A stretch of 64,000 bases of DNA, taken from contig CM039137.1 of NCBI GenBank assembly GCA_022036555.1, forward strand, positions 10,517,630 through 10,581,629, read 5' to 3'. The notes below the pieces were generated by a model, which saw only the letters and a program-made list of their open reading frames with translations, did no database searches and was not told the origin of the DNA. This document shows positions 12,022 through 22,472 of the stretch, one piece after another. The DNA is from Microstegium vimineum. Lineage: Eukaryota > Streptophyta > Magnoliopsida > Poales > Poaceae. Within the stretch, counting starts at the first letter, position 1. Each line of letters begins with the position of its first letter. Position numbers and translations under genes: made by a program.

Positions 12022-13735
12022 CGAAGTCTAGTTCCCGGCGAGGCAGTGGTGGCCGGGGAACCCGATCTCCGTCCGTCCGTGCTGTTCCGGCCACAGGTGT
12101 TGCTGTTCCGGCCACAGGTGTTGCTGTTACGGTCAATACTCCTCCAGTCAGTGCCTGTCTGTTGGGCTGTGAAAACCTGCAATGTGTTGCAAGTCGATCC
12201 GCTAATACAAATGGAATTCAGTTTTGGTTCTCTGTGATTCGCTAACAGTTGATGCATGACACATGCTCACCAGATCACAATGTCATACTGATGGAATTAG
12301 ACACTGAATCTTGCATTCTGTCTAAAATAGGCCATATGTTCAGTTCAGAGTACATCTATAGTTTTGTTTGGAGTTGCTGTTCTAAGAGATGTGTAAAATA
12401 GTTGCTGGATGCATGTACAATCCACTTATTCGGATCTTTTGCTTTAGGAAATGGTAGCTTTTGTCAATGTAGTAGTTTGAAACATGTTAGATAAGCATTA
12501 GCAGACTAAGAAGTTCAGAAACTTGAGTTGTTTCATTTGTCAGAAAAAAATACAAATGACACTGCTACTGATTTCTCCTATTTTTTTTTTGGTCATTATA
12601 GTATTATGGAATTCCTAGTATTTATAACAGTTTGTTAGATTATTGAACAGCTGAAATAGTTCATCAGTCATAACATGCTTCCTAACTGACTCGTGTTTCA
12701 CTTGACCGTTTGTGAATTCAGCTGCTGCGCAATTGCAGCACCCCAATGTTGATGAACCCTAGAGGTTTATGAGAGCAGGACTACTGACAAAGTGACAACA
12801 ACTGGAGGGTCGATGGCTTTTATCTGGAATGTTTTCTGTAGGCTGGATGAATTCTGAAGCAACAACTAGAGATTATCTAGATATTTTAGTACTATATATA
12901 TTTCTATTCTTGTTTCAATGGACTGACAGTATCTGTCATGGCTGTTTAGCTGCGTGCTACGGGTATTTATCTATTTCTATCCTTATCGGTATTGTAATGG
13001 ATTACTCATGACTAGTTATTATCTAAACTTCATCCAAGTTCTGTGTGGAGTATGGTTTTGGATGCTTCAAGCCATACAGTGCTGTATGCGTTGTGTTCAT
13101 TTGTTGGTTCAGTACTGTGTATGCTTGTTTGGTTTAGATCATTTGCCGGTTGATTTTATATGCTATAACGATGTCCCATGGCTGCTGTGAGGTGTAGGGT
13201 GGATCATACGTAGTTTGCCACAGTTGATCACCTTTGTTTGTGTTGCATAATAATTATTTTTATCTATAGAAACTATTATTATGAACTTTGCATTAGGGAG
13301 CATGGAGTCTTCGAACTGTAGACTCTGGGTGAAGTCTGCACTATGAGTGTCCTTATTGGGCTATAATAATTACAGTAATTCCTTGTTGTTTGAGGACATG
13401 GTTTTACTTCTATGTTTGCGCAAAGGAATCACTGCATGCGCACGCACGAACGACCGCACCTGCACTGGACTCGCACTCGCCGGAAACTCTCGGTGCATAA
13501 GGATGCACCGCCGCCGCCCCCTCGTCCGCGTTCCGGCCTCCGATTCCCTTCACCTATCCACGGCGGCACGCCGGCACGCGAAAGGTGAAACGCAGGGCCG
13601 AGGGGAACGGCAGCCGGAAGCGCCGTTGCATGACCAATCTTGTCTGTCGTTTTCCCTGTCCTTTTGCTTCCCAAAAGTTTTGTCGCCGTCATCGGATACA
13701 GATAGAGATCCACATCAGATAGGGTCTACACACAC
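12022..13735. other. Intergenic / possible transcript body, no gene recognised
   Basis: AT-rich from 12250 to 13400 with only short random frames, then GC-rich from about 13430, probably the upstream region of the DOG1-like gene. Confidence 0.5.
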
Positions 13736-13736
13736 G

Positions 13737-13743
13737 CATGCAT
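13737..13743 (+). promoter_or_regulatory. RY (CATGCA) element upstream of the DOG1-like gene
   Basis: CATGCAT lies 40 bp upstream of the TATA-like box and about 200 bp upstream of the start codon. RY repeats are bound by B3 seed regulators of the ABI3/FUS3 type. The site is seen; its use is inferred. Confidence 0.35.
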
Positions 13744-13780
13744 CCGCGATCGACCGCCACCCATCATCATCATCGTCACG

Positions 13781-13787
13781 ATATATA
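13781..13787 (+). promoter_or_regulatory. TATA-like box of the DOG1-like gene
   Basis: ATATATA is the only good TATA candidate within 300 bp of the ATG at 13937. It would give a 5' leader of about 120 bp. Confidence 0.45.
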
Positions 13788-13936
13788 GAAGGCTCGTTTT
13801 CTGTCGTCCCCGTTTACACACCCCAAAAACAAACAAGCAAAATCCGACGAACCATAGACACAGATCAAGTCACAGGACCTGCCGAAAACCGAAACGAGGG
13901 AAAACAAAAGGTCAAAAGAGGCATGTGCATGTGTGC

Positions 13937-14917
13937 ATGAGTACTCCTTCCAACATACTCCCTCTCGTCAATAAGTCCAGCCACGGTCTCACTGCAGAGG
14001 ACGGGATGGACATGGCGCGGTACGAGTCGTGCTACAGGCACTGGATCGCCGGGCAGGAGGCGGGCCTCACCGAGCTGGAGGCGACGTCGGCCAATGCCGC
14101 CTTGACGGACGCCGAGCTGCGGGCCGTGGTGGAGCGGTGCATGCTCGGGTACGAGGACTACGCCACCCGCAGGCGCGCGCTGTCGCAGGAGGACGGCGAC
14201 GGCGGCGCCGCCTTCTTCGCCCCGCCCTGGTGCACCGCCTTCGAGAACTCCGTGCTCTGGCTCGGCGGCTGTCGCCCTTCGCTCACCATCCGCCTGCTCT
14301 ACAACCTCTCCGCGGAGGGCCTGGAGGAGAAGGTGCAGGAGATGCTCGCCGGCCTCAACCCCGGCGTCGTCCCGACTGGAACCCTGGAGGTCACGGGAGA
14401 GCAGCTGATGCTCGTCGACGGCCTCCACGGCCGGACCGTGCGCCAGGAGAATGAGCTGTCGAATCGCCTCACCAGCCTTCAAGAGAAAATCGCCGACAGC
14501 CCGCTCCTGCCCGTCGTGCGCCGGCGCGAGCTCGCGGCGGCACGGCTGGGCGCTGGCGCTGCTGCCCGCGGGAGCCGCGACGGCGCGGCTCGGCGGCTAG
14601 GAGCTGCCGGGTCAGCAGGCGCGGACGCTGAGGTGGACGCGGCGCTGGACACCTACAAGGGCAAGCTGGCGGGGCTGCTGGCGGAGGCCGACGAGCTGAG
14701 GGTGGCGACGGCGCGGGAGATGGTGACGCGGATCCTGACGCCGCGGCAAGCGGTGGAGATGCTGGCGGCAGCCAAGCAGCTGCACCTCGCCGTCCGCGAC
14801 TGGAGCCGCCGCAGGGAAGGTGGAGCAGCAGCTGGCGCACAGCAGCAACAGCCTAACGGGCCAAGCGCCGGGACGGCCGGCGGCAGCAACCCCGCCGCCG
14901 CCCGCCAGAACCAGTGA
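13937..14917 (+). CDS. DOG1-domain protein (DELAY OF GERMINATION 1-like)
   Basis: Single-exon gene for about 326 residues. The DOG1 domain (seed dormancy control family) fills most of the protein. It starts near residue 29 with YESCYRHWIAGQEAGL and continues through the PPWCTAFENSVLWLGGCRPS block and the second half, LITPRQ-like (RILTPRQAVEMLAAAKQLHLAV), near residues 265-290. There is no basic-leucine zipper in front, so it belongs to the DOG1-like group and not to the TGA bZIP factors that share this domain. DOG1 proteins of Arabidopsis act in seed dormancy and ABA signalling, partly by binding PP2C phosphatases and haem; whether this paralogue does so is unknown. I chose the ATG at 13937 because the open frame further upstream starts at a GTG. 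ATGs at 14006 and 14012, just before the domain, are alternatives. A Gly/Ala/Arg-rich insert (about residues 195-230) and a Gln/Ala-rich tail are low-complexity. Confidence 0.88.
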   Translation: MSTPSNILPLVNKSSHGLTAEDGMDMARYESCYRHWIAGQEAGLTELEATSANAALTDAELRAVVERCMLGYEDYATRRRALSQEDGDGGAAFFAPPWCTAFENSVLWLGGCRPSLTIRLLYNLSAEGLEEKVQEMLAGLNPGVVPTGTLEVTGEQLMLVDGLHGRTVRQENELSNRLTSLQEKIADSPLLPVVRRRELAAARLGAGAAARGSRDGAARRLGAAGSAGADAEVDAALDTYKGKLAGLLAEADELRVATAREMVTRILTPRQAVEMLAAAKQLHLAVRDWSRRREGGAAAGAQQQQPNGPSAGTAGGSNPAAARQNQ

Positions 14918-17242
14918 AAGGCTTGTCGTGATTCCTCACCTTTGCCTGCAGGTTGCAGCTAGCATCCCGTGTGAGTGTGAAGCGTGGACACCAGTCACCT
15001 CTCTAATACCGCCCGTATGACTTTCTATAGACCGTTGTATGTACAAAGCTGGTGCATTCATTTTCTTCCTTTGTTCTAAGAACCTAAATATTCCTATCTG
15101 TGCGTGCATGTATGTGACCTGTCTGCTTGCATCAGTAGCCGATCTCTCCATTCCTTCGTTTTGCTGCCATTGCCGTTTCTGCGTCTTTCGCGAGCCACAC
15201 ACTCTTTATATACACGGCGTGTTTCCTTTCTTCATAGAGAAGGAGCCGTGGACGTCTCGTCTTCTCTGTTTTTTTTTTCACTCTTTGTTAATGGCTGCCG
15301 CCTGCCTACTTGCCTAGCGAGTTTGCGGCGTTGGCCTTTCGATCAGTCGCACCGGCGTCACTTTTCCCGTTCCTTTTCTGTATCCGGCGTAGCTACAGTG
15401 AACACGGTGCCGGGACGATAACACCCAGCGTGCACGATCGATGAGGCCTGGACACGCCGGAGCCCGGAGGGGGGCTCCGTCTCCGGGTTGGTTGGTCGTC
15501 TCTCACGTCGGCTTCAGTGCCCCGTCATCACCGCCAAGACCGGCGAAACGAGGCAGACTGGCGCACAGCCGCACAGGCCAGCATGGACCATCGCTCGGCG
15601 TTCTGCGTCATGCCGTTTGGACGTGGACGGCGATAGCCGAGGGTACCCGGGGCAGCCGCCAGCGTTCTGCGAAGCGTGGTTGCATGCGTGACGCGTGGAT
15701 CGTGCATCGTGACTCAAACTTTTGTTTGCGCTCTGGCTAGTTTTTTATTGGCCCTCTGCGAGCTAGACTGTGGACCGACCATGTCTTGACGGAAGTGAGG
15801 CAGCTGAGCAGGCGAGGAATTGGTCGTCGAGTGTTATCAACAGGGAAGAGTGATTGGGACGTGGAAAGCGTCCGCAAGCATTTCACCGTCCGTAAATCAT
15901 GTCAGGCGTACGCGGCTTTGTCTTCTGATTTTTTTGTAACGGTAAAATAGTTATGCAAAGACTTAAAAACGACCGTGCGTTATTAAGAAGCATCGCACCG
16001 CCACCGGCCCCGCAGCCACTCGTCTTCTACCTTAGTCTCTCCGCCTCTCTCTCTCCCTCTCTCACCAGGGACTCGTGAGCTCCGCCTCCGATCAAGGGTG
16101 ACGCTACGTACACTTTACTTGGTGCACAGACACCAGGATAAAATTGTTTTTATCCTTTAATAGTCTTATTTCTACCATGTATTTTAATATAGTTGTGCAA
16201 GTTACTGAAGCAGTACACCATGGTCGATTTGCGAGTAGCTTCGCCACTGGCCTCCATGACGACGTCGTTCCCGAACCCGCGCCCCACTGCCTCCCCGCGC
16301 GCCCACCCCCACCGGCATCGAGCTCGACGTCCATGGCGGATCCAGATTCGGACATGGCGGATCCAGATCCGGATATGGAGGATTCGCCGAGGTAGGCCTC
16401 CTCCCACGTTACGGTTTTGCACGAGCTCTCTCCCTTCTTCTCAACTTTCGGCGGCCATACAGGGGAAGGGGTTTAGGGAGGAAGGCTGGTCACGCAATGG
16501 GGATGCCGGCAGGCGGTTTAGGGGGTCTGGCGGCGGTGGATGGCGGTCGGGCCAGGTCGGGGTGGGGGCGTTATGGCCAAGGCGAAGGCGGAAGGGGGCG
16601 GGTAAGAAGGTGGCACCACGGGGAGCTAGGGTTTCGTCGGCCGCGGCCGTGGAGCTCCGACAAAACCCTAGCTCGCCGTGGCGGGGCGGCGACGGGGTGA
16701 AGGCGCCAGAGTTGATGACGACGGTCGAGTGTGCTTGCACACGGCCTAACGCACGCACGACTGTGTGTTAGACGCGTCCAAATACTTATTTTAATCCCTT
16801 GTCCGAGGCCCTATTTTTGTCTCTGATTTTTAAAATAGCTATGTTTAGTTCTTAATTTTTGTTTAGCTCAGTTTCATCACAGGATTGCCAAAGAAGAAGA
16901 GGTTTGCATCCTCAAATTTTGCATGTTAGGTTTAATTTTATTCCTGAACTATCAACTCGTTTAAGTTCTCAAACTTTTCTTATTAGCTCACTTTTTTCTT
17001 CCTTGTACGTGGAACGCTGCACAACATAGTTAGCTACGTGGAACGTTCCAGCATCAATAGTGATTGGAGATAAAAAAAAATGATATTCGAACTAACACCG
17101 TTGGTGAACATGGTCCTGGTTTTTACCGTCGATTCGTGTCACAAATCACCGATGACTACCATGATCAATACTAGATCTATTATGAACGTTGGTCACCAAC
17201 CATGAACAGGACAAAAAATCTTATATGCAATACAGTAGCAAA
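14918..17242. other. Intergenic, no gene recognised
   Basis: The first 500 bp are probably the 3' UTR and flank of the DOG1-like gene. A GC-rich stretch at about 16020-16700 has a pyrimidine-rich leader and short frames on both strands, including an ATGGCGGATCCAGAT duplication (16331-16375). None gives a recognisable protein or a consistent exon chain. Confidence 0.45.
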
Positions 17243-18845
17243 TCATGAACGTTGGTTGGTGGCCTGCCTCGGCGCCAGCACCGGCACAGGAGCCGGAGGC
17301 GGCGAATCACCACCCTGCCACGACCACACAATGTCACCTAACGCCGGCTTCAGTTCCTCCCTGTAGAACTCTCGGAACTCGAGCGAGTCACCGCCGGTCT
17401 TCCTCATCTCCACCACGTGCACCGATGGCGCCACCTCGAAGATCTCCGCCTCGATGGCGAGTGCACCTCTCCGACAGTCCTGGGTGCCCTCCATCTCGAC
17501 TCTGCCCGCTTTGGTCAGCCTGACGCTGAGCTTCCGCGTCTCAGCGATCTCCTCCAGCCTGGACACGATCGCCGCCGTGGGCTCTCTAGAAGAGAACCGT
17601 GCCTGATCCATCCTGTGCTCCTCGTCGACGAACATCTTGGACAGGTCCAGCCCGCTCGATCGTGAGATGATGTCGAAGGCGTTCATACTTGAAGGCCTCA
17701 CGGCGAGGGTCGGCGACGACACCGTCACCTTGGACCGCTTCCTCTTCCGGGTGTCCTCGTCGCCGTCATCGCCGTCCTCCTCGCGCCGGTGGTTGCACCT
17801 GCAGGCTTCCTTGCCTGCTAGCACTTCGGAGGTCTCGCTCAAGACGTCGGGCTTGCCGCCGGCGACGGTGGTGCGAGGGCAGAGTCCTTTCTGGAACCAG
17901 GGATTCGCCGTGATCTTGGAGATGGTGATCCTGGTCCTGGGGTTGGGGTCCAGCAGCCTGGCAAGGAGCTTGCGTGCGTCGACGGAGAACCACGGCGGGC
18001 ACTTGTAGTTGCTCTGCGTTATCTTCCGGTACAGCAACATCAGGTTGGTGTCGTTGAACGGAAGGTAGCTTGCCATGAGCACAAACAGGATCACGCCACA
18101 CGACCAGATGTCTGCCTTCGCACCGTCGTAGCCACTCTTCAAGAGAACCTGATTTAATATTAAACGTGAAAATGTGTTACATTTTATACCACTTATTAGA
18201 GGAGATTGGCATGTTATTAAGCTTCGTGCACATGCATGTCATATATATATAGTATGTGGTCCTCGTAACCTCGGGGGCGACGTACGCCGGCGTGCCGCAC
18301 GCTGTGTGCAAGAGACCGCCACCGCGGAGGCGAGCGCCGCTGTCCTGCAGCGCGCTGAGGCCAAAGTCGGAGACCTTGAGGTCGCCGCGCACGTCAAGGA
18401 GCAGGTTCTCGGGTTTGAGATCGCGGTGGTAGACGCCGCGGCTGTGGCAGAACTCGACGGCCGTGACCAGCTGCTGGAAGTAGCGGCGCGCCACGGGCTC
18501 CGGGAACCGTGTGCTCTGGGCAAGGCGCGCGAAGAGCTCCCCGCCGCTGGCGTACTCCATGACGAAGTAGATCCTGGACCGCGTGGCCATCACCTCGTGG
18601 AGGCGGACGACGTTCGGGTGGCGCACGAGCCGCATCACGTCCACCTCCGTCTTCACTTTCTCCGCCATGCCGGAGCGGTGCACGGCGTCCTTGTCCAGCA
18701 CCTTGACGGCCACCACCTCGCCCGTGGCCACATTATGGGCCTTGTACACCTTGGCGAAGTTGCCGAAGCCGAGGAGGCGGCCCAGCCTGTACCGGCCCAT
18801 GATCAACCGCGAGTCTTGGGTTGTCTTCTCCATGGCCATGGCCAT
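17243..18845 (-). CDS. CIPK: CBL-interacting protein kinase (CIPK/SnRK3), two exons
   Basis: Exon 1 is 18845-18270 and exon 2 is 18148-17243. The 121-bp intron (18269-18149, GT...AG) falls between the Glu and Val of the APEV motif. The protein has 493 residues. The kinase domain shows the Gly-rich loop (LGFGNFAKVYKA, 25-36), ATP lysine 48, HRDLKPEN from 140, DFG 160-162 and the APE motif at 190-192. The NAF motif is at 348-350 (SSMNAFDII), followed by a PPI-type segment (EAEIFEVAPSVHVVEM) near 435-450. CIPKs are Ser/Thr kinases freed from autoinhibition when a calcium-loaded CBL sensor binds NAF; they phosphorylate ion channels and transporters at membranes. The linker before NAF is unusual: a Cys/His patch (CRCNH), an acidic run, and a basic RKRKRSK that could be a nuclear signal. 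An upstream TTG-opened frame was rejected in favour of the ATG at 18845; ATGs at codons 3 and 5 are alternatives. Confidence 0.93.
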
Positions 18846-19430
18846 ATGGGAACGAAGCAAAGGAGGTCCTTGGTGTGAACATGGGTGAAGGTCCGGCCGG
18901 GCAGACGGCCGGACCGAGTCTGTATCGTCCCTCTGAGCAGCGGTTAGGATGGTGGATGGCCATTCGCGACAGAGAGGTTGGGGTCTGATATGTTCGGTGA
19001 GATCTGAGGCTACGAGGTGCTAGGCGATTACTGTCCAGTGGTGTTGGAGGGGACGAAATGAGGATTCCCGTTTCGCTAATTTTAGAAGAGAGGAAACTCT
19101 GTCGGATGCAATGGTTGGGAGGAAAGTTCTTAACCTGCCAGCCCGTGTTTGAAGATTTCTTCTCTTAATGAAGAGCGCGGTTACTAAATCTCGTTCAACC
19201 TTTTTCTAATTTTAGAAGGCTGTTGGTGGTGTCTCGGTGACTTAGTGGAATGATCATGGACTAAATTAGCAACGTAAAAATTGTTGATGCTCTTTGCTTT
19301 AATTGCTTTAAAGCTAAATGGTCATTCCCACTTTTGTCAATTCTAAAGCCAGTTTGAGGTCACACACTCCATTGCTATTTAGTACTACACAAATGAGTTT
19401 TACAGAAGCCTCCCATTATTTTTACTCGTG
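18846..19430. other. Upstream region of the two-exon CIPK gene
   Basis: This holds the 5' flank of the minus-strand kinase gene. I see no other gene and no clear TATA box. Confidence 0.5.
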
Positions 19431-19445
19431 GTTCACTTAGCAAAG

Positions 19446-19869
19446 AGTGTTGTAGAAATGCGCATGTTGTGTTGGATCTGTGGTCACACAAGAATGGACC
19501 GAGTTCGGAATGATGATATACGTGATCGCCTAGGGGTGGCACCAATTGAAGAAAAGCTTGTCCAACATCGGTTGAGATGGTTTGGCCATGTCCAGAGGAG
19601 ACCGCCAGATGCACCAGTGCGCTGTGGAGTCCCAAGCCAAGCTAATAATATAAGGAGAGGCAGAGGAAGGCCGAAGTTGACATGGGCGGAGGCGGTGAAT
19701 AGGGATTTAAAAGCTTGGGATATATCTAGAGATCTATGTTTGGATAGGATTGCCTGGAAAGCAGCTATTGAAGTGCCGGAACCATGACTTGGGTATCTTG
19801 TTGGGTTTCAACTCTAGCCTACCCCAACTTGCTTGGGACTACAGGCTTTGTTGATGTTGATGTTGTTGT
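19446..19869 (+). mobile_element. RTE-type LINE, 5'-truncated
   Basis: A 424-bp insertion flanked by a perfect 15-bp target duplication (GTTCACTTAGCAAAG, 19431-19445 and 19870-19884). It encodes the last ~110 residues of a LINE reverse transcriptase ORF (GVAPIEEKLVQHRLRWFGHVQ and RGRGRPKLTW blocks), stopping at 19787. It ends with GGGACTACAGGCTTTGTTG and a short GTTGAT/GTTGTT tail, typical of plant RTE elements. 5' truncation is the usual product of target-primed reverse transcription. Confidence 0.92.
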
Positions 19870-19884
19870 GTTCACTTAGCAAAG

Positions 19885-21255
19885 CATCTCTAAGTGGCCC
19901 CGAGAGCACCGTAACTTACGAACCACTTTTGGAAATACATTTTTCAAAGCCGCCTCTTCCAAATAAACAATCCTTAGAAAATTTATCCATTTTCAACAAG
20001 TGTGGTTGATTTAAGATAACCACCCTTAAAGATATGATTTCTAGAAGATGTCCCCTTAAGTTGATTGTCCCTAAAAATCTTCTAATTTATTTTACTTAGT
20101 GAACCATCCTTGAAAATATATTTGTAAAAAAAGGCGCAAGAGGTTCCCCCTAATATTTGAAGGAAATTGGCTTTAAGAGGTAAGATTATGTCATGCCTTC
20201 TTTTTGTAGTTTACTCATACATTTGATGCATAGTTAAGGTTTCCATCTTGAGAGAAGACATGATTGTTAACCTTCCATTTTTCATATCAGTTTAGTTCAT
20301 TGTTTTGCTCAACTTGCTTGTATGGAGTAGACCTGGTATATCTTTCATCCAAGATTTGAACACATTTATCAAAACCGCTGGAAATAGGTTTCGAGAGAAA
20401 ATTGGAGGTCGAACTTTACAAAGGCCAGCAACATTACAATCGATGGTGTAGTGTCGGAATTGAGAACTAATCATGGCATTAATTTTCACCGAGCCTAAAA
20501 ATCATCTTTGTGGTGGTGTGCATGTTATGCTAAAACCTTGATGATGTGTGTTACTCAATTAAGGGGCGTTTGAGACTGTTCTACAAACTCTATTTTACGC
20601 TTCATCGTAAAGCCGTTTTTACTGGAGTCTGTGAAACACCTCTTTAGGTGCTCTCACGATTTCACCTTTTTTTTCTTGAACTGTGTGCGTGGATAGTGAC
20701 GGAGCCAGGATTTTTTCGAAGCCTGGACGAGACGCAACGTAATACTAAGGATCTATTTGGCAGAGCACCGACTCCTCACGCGGAGTAGCTTTTTTTGGTA
20801 TAGCTATGCTATTTTAGAAAACATTTGACAAAAACTATCTCATTGATAATTTAATAATTTAGAAACCATATTTCTGCGGCTCTAACTCCTCTATAAAAAT
20901 GGCTCCAGTTTCTCAGGGCTCCATACAAGGAGCCATTCAGTAGGGGCTTGTTTAACTAGATTTATTGCAAGGAGCTACAAGGAGCTGGGGCCAAAGCCTT
21001 GCGAATAAGGATCTAATATAATATAGAGCATTGTACATGAAAGCAACATTAGAAAATCACATTAATTTTAAGCTAATCTATTTTTCTAATACTGTTTCTA
21101 GCATTTAAAAAAAACATGAATAATAAAAAAACAAAAAAAGATGACCTTTGCTCCGCCACTGTATAGTGTATAGTCCTACGTAAGTACAAAGAATTAATTA
21201 ATAAATGAAGCTGTAAAAAGGTTTACGTAATACTCCTGTTTTCAAATGGGTGTCG
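19885..21255. other. Intergenic, decayed transposon sequence
   Basis: No gene. The target of the LINE (about 19330-20200) contains repeated CACTTAG/CTAAGTGG words like transposon subterminal repeats. GTGACGGAGCCAGGA at 20696 and CTCCGCCACTG at 21152-21162 are roughly inverted and may be the ends of a small element. Confidence 0.35.
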
Positions 21256-22472
21256 CTAATTCGCGAACGCTCATCGAAAACAAATCGAGTGAACGATTTT
21301 CGACCAATAAAAATTGCTATTTTAGGAAACTAATCATTCTCACTTGAGTCCTTTTTTGGACAGTCTACGGGGGCAGGCTTTTACCCCCTTGCATGCGGAC
21401 ACGGCGCTGACACAGTGAAAAAAAAATCAAAGCATTTATTTTAAATTACTATAACTTCTAAAATATATATCCGTTTTTAATTCCGTCTACACCGGTGCGT
21501 TTCACGTGACGAGACGAACAAAACTAGACCATACATGCATATGGTTGAAACATTTTTTTAGTGACAATTTAGGTGTACTAACTTGTAACATATAACCCCC
21601 ATAATTTAAATGTATAACTTTTACGTGACAAGTTATGCATATAACTTATTATATGATATGTTATGCACATAACTTATATATATAACTTACAACATAACAA
21701 AATTAGATGACTTGCATGTAAAAAGTTAGAATTATAAGATGTAGATGAATAAACTTGTATGTACAAACATTGATAACTTATATTATAATAATTTGTTCGT
21801 ATAACTTATAAGTTAAACAAACTCATATGTATAACTCAACATTGACAACTTATGTTATAATAATAACTTATTTGTATAACTTATAAGTTAAATGAACAAA
21901 TTTATATGTATAAGTCAACACTGATGACTTATATTATAATAACTTGTTTGTACAACTTAAATATAAGTTATATTCCAAATTTATATGTGCAAATTAATAT
22001 CATAACATATTAGTAGAAAATATAAGAAAATATGGTGTACAAATTTATATTATACATATACAACCAGTATATGAATCATATAAGATCATATAAAAATACA
22101 TAAGTTAATATATAAAAAGTTAAAATGCAAAGAAAAACTATGAATAAAAAAATAAAAACTTGAAAACACGATTTATATATAAAAAGTTATCAAACACAGC
22201 TTGTGTACACAAGTTATTCTATACAACTTGCTAAGGATGGCAAAACAAATATAAAAAATAAAAATAATACTAAAATTCACATAAAACAATAACTAAATAA
22301 AAAATAAAAAGAATAATAAAAAAAGAGAAAGAAGCGCGTGCTTGCGACGGGCGATGAGCGTATGCGAGAGTTAATTATTGTTTTCTACCTTCACATAAGT
22401 ATACAGGAAAGTGTGTCCCACACAAGTGGAAATGTTCGCTTGTTGAAAACTAGTGAACGTTCACTAAATTAG
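21256..22472. mobile_element. AT-rich DNA transposon with imperfect terminal inverted repeats (candidate)
   Basis: The left end CTAATTCGCGAACGCTCA and the reverse complement of the right end, CTAATTTAGTGAACGTTCA, match over about 18 bp, and further similarity (AAAACAA, GTGAACG) follows inward. The interior is very AT-rich with many TATAACTTAT/ATAAGTTATA words. No transposase is present and I find no clear target duplication, so the superfamily is open. Confidence 0.4.

Noticed and set aside
13925..13936. Longer N-terminus of the DOG1-like protein
   Set aside because: The upstream extension begins with GTG; the first ATG in frame is at 13937.
13865..14482. 205-codon minus-strand frame
   Set aside because: It is the antisense shadow of the DOG1-like gene; its Glu/Gly/Arg-rich content is explained by the GC-rich codons opposite.
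18174..18878. Plus-strand 234-codon frame opposite the kinase
   Set aside because: Shadow of the CIPK exon 1 sequence; no domain.
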